5,158 bases of DNA from Deltaproteobacteria bacterium (GTDB lineage Bacteria; Desulfobacterota; Desulfarculia; Adiutricales; Adiutricaceae): NCBI GenBank assembly GCA_031269135.1, contig JAISZP010000356.1, positions 1 through 5,158 on the forward strand. The letters are read 5' to 3'. This document shows positions 5,049-5,158 of this stretch, piece after piece (positions within the stretch are counted from its first letter, which is position 1; every line of letters starts with the position of its first letter). The position numbers and the translations under genes were made by a program. The notes under the pieces were generated by a model. That model did no database searches. It was not told where the DNA came from and saw only the letters and a list, made by a program, of their open reading frames with translations.

Positions 5049-5158
5049 TCAAATTACGCTCAACCAATCAATTAGGTTGATTTGCCAAATCCCATCGTAA
5101 TCACTATCGAAATCATCCATCGTAATTAAAAACTTCGGATAGTTGTCTTTGATTTGAT
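5049..5158 (-). CDS. C-terminus of a DUF4143-type AAA ATPase (partial)
   Basis: The last 35 codons of a gene that enters from beyond the right edge and stops at TGA 5051-5049. The tail reads IKDNYPKFLITMDD, then a short acidic stretch, then GIWQINLIDWLSVI. This closely follows the usual end of ATP-binding proteins with an N-terminal AAA_14 domain and C-terminal DUF4143 domain (IKDNYPKY...D...GIKxINxxDFL). These proteins are common accessory ATPases, often scattered in many copies and of unclear cellular role. The nucleotide-binding part is outside the window, so integrity cannot be judged. It lies upstream of the iscB relic on the same strand, separated by about 210 bp. Confidence 0.8.
   Translation of the reverse strand, partial: QIKDNYPKFLITMDDFDSDYDGIWQINLIDWLSVI
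5060..5080. repeat. Small inverted repeat near the end of the ATPase gene
   Basis: TCAACC and GGTTGA form a perfect 6-bp stem around a 9-base loop, just inside the coding end of the ATPase. On the minus strand no T-run follows, so it is not called a terminator. Confidence 0.3.
5092..5126. repeat. Direct repeat CCATCGTAAT, two copies
   Basis: CCATCGTAAT occurs at 5092-5101 and 5117-5126, 25 bp apart, within the ATPase coding end. They encode different residues in the ATPase frame, so this is a minor sequence coincidence or a remnant of slippage. Confidence 0.4.

Noticed and set aside
4813..5100. Plus-strand ORF with an AAAGGAG at 4930-4936
   Set aside because: No ATG, GTG or TTG sits at a useful distance from that site in this frame, and the ORF runs antisense over the clearly recognisable ATPase C-terminus.

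Overview
The window is bacterial. It reads almost entirely on the minus strand, apart from a possible gene end at the far left. From high to low coordinates it holds the C-terminus of a DUF4143-type AAA ATPase, a wrecked iscB gene interrupted by an AT-rich block with small reading frames, and then a two-gene unit, trmB-recD2. The trmB/recD2 pair is well preserved and prefers G/C at third codon positions. The host is a moderate-GC bacterium whose genome carries mobile-element debris. A Desulfobacterota (deltaproteobacterial) origin is only a weak guess from the style of TrmB and RecD2.

Layout. 2-61 (+): possible last 19 codons of a convergent gene. 62-227: convergent intergenic space with a weak terminator for recD2. 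228-2408 (-): recD2, a RecD2/YrrC-type helicase, probably starting at a TTG codon. 2405-3343 (-): trmB, a tRNA m7G46 methyltransferase with a long C-terminal extension. Its stop and the recD2 start share TTGA, so the two are probably translationally coupled. 3344-3497: leader of trmB, with a strong hairpin plus T8 on the minus strand. 3498-4837 (-): remains of an IscB-family gene (the HNH/RuvC OMEGA nuclease carried by IS200/IS605-like elements), recognisable in pieces that follow the order of an intact IscB. These are RuvC-I at about 4740, RuvC-II at about 4235, HNH at about 4165-3985, and the C-terminal FRKFD/FVKG segment at about 3810-3745. A 17-bp tandem repeat sits in the decayed tail. 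4262 to about 4660 (-): the AT-rich block inside iscB, holding the end of one small ORF and a complete 72-codon ORF with an excellent ribosome binding site. 4838-5048: noncoding. 5049-5158 (-): end of the ATPase gene, which runs out of the window.

How it fits together. trmB and recD2 look like ordinary housekeeping genes read as one unit, with no functional link to the rest. The 3.5-5.0 kb stretch is an accessory island. An iscB transposon gene lost its catalytic residues (RuvC-I Asp to Glu, HNH His-His to Arg-Arg), gained frameshifts and stops, and has foreign AT-rich DNA in place of its middle. The most interesting parts are that relic, which ORF calling alone would miss, and the unrecognised 72-aa protein with an internally repeated EIPEGMT motif.
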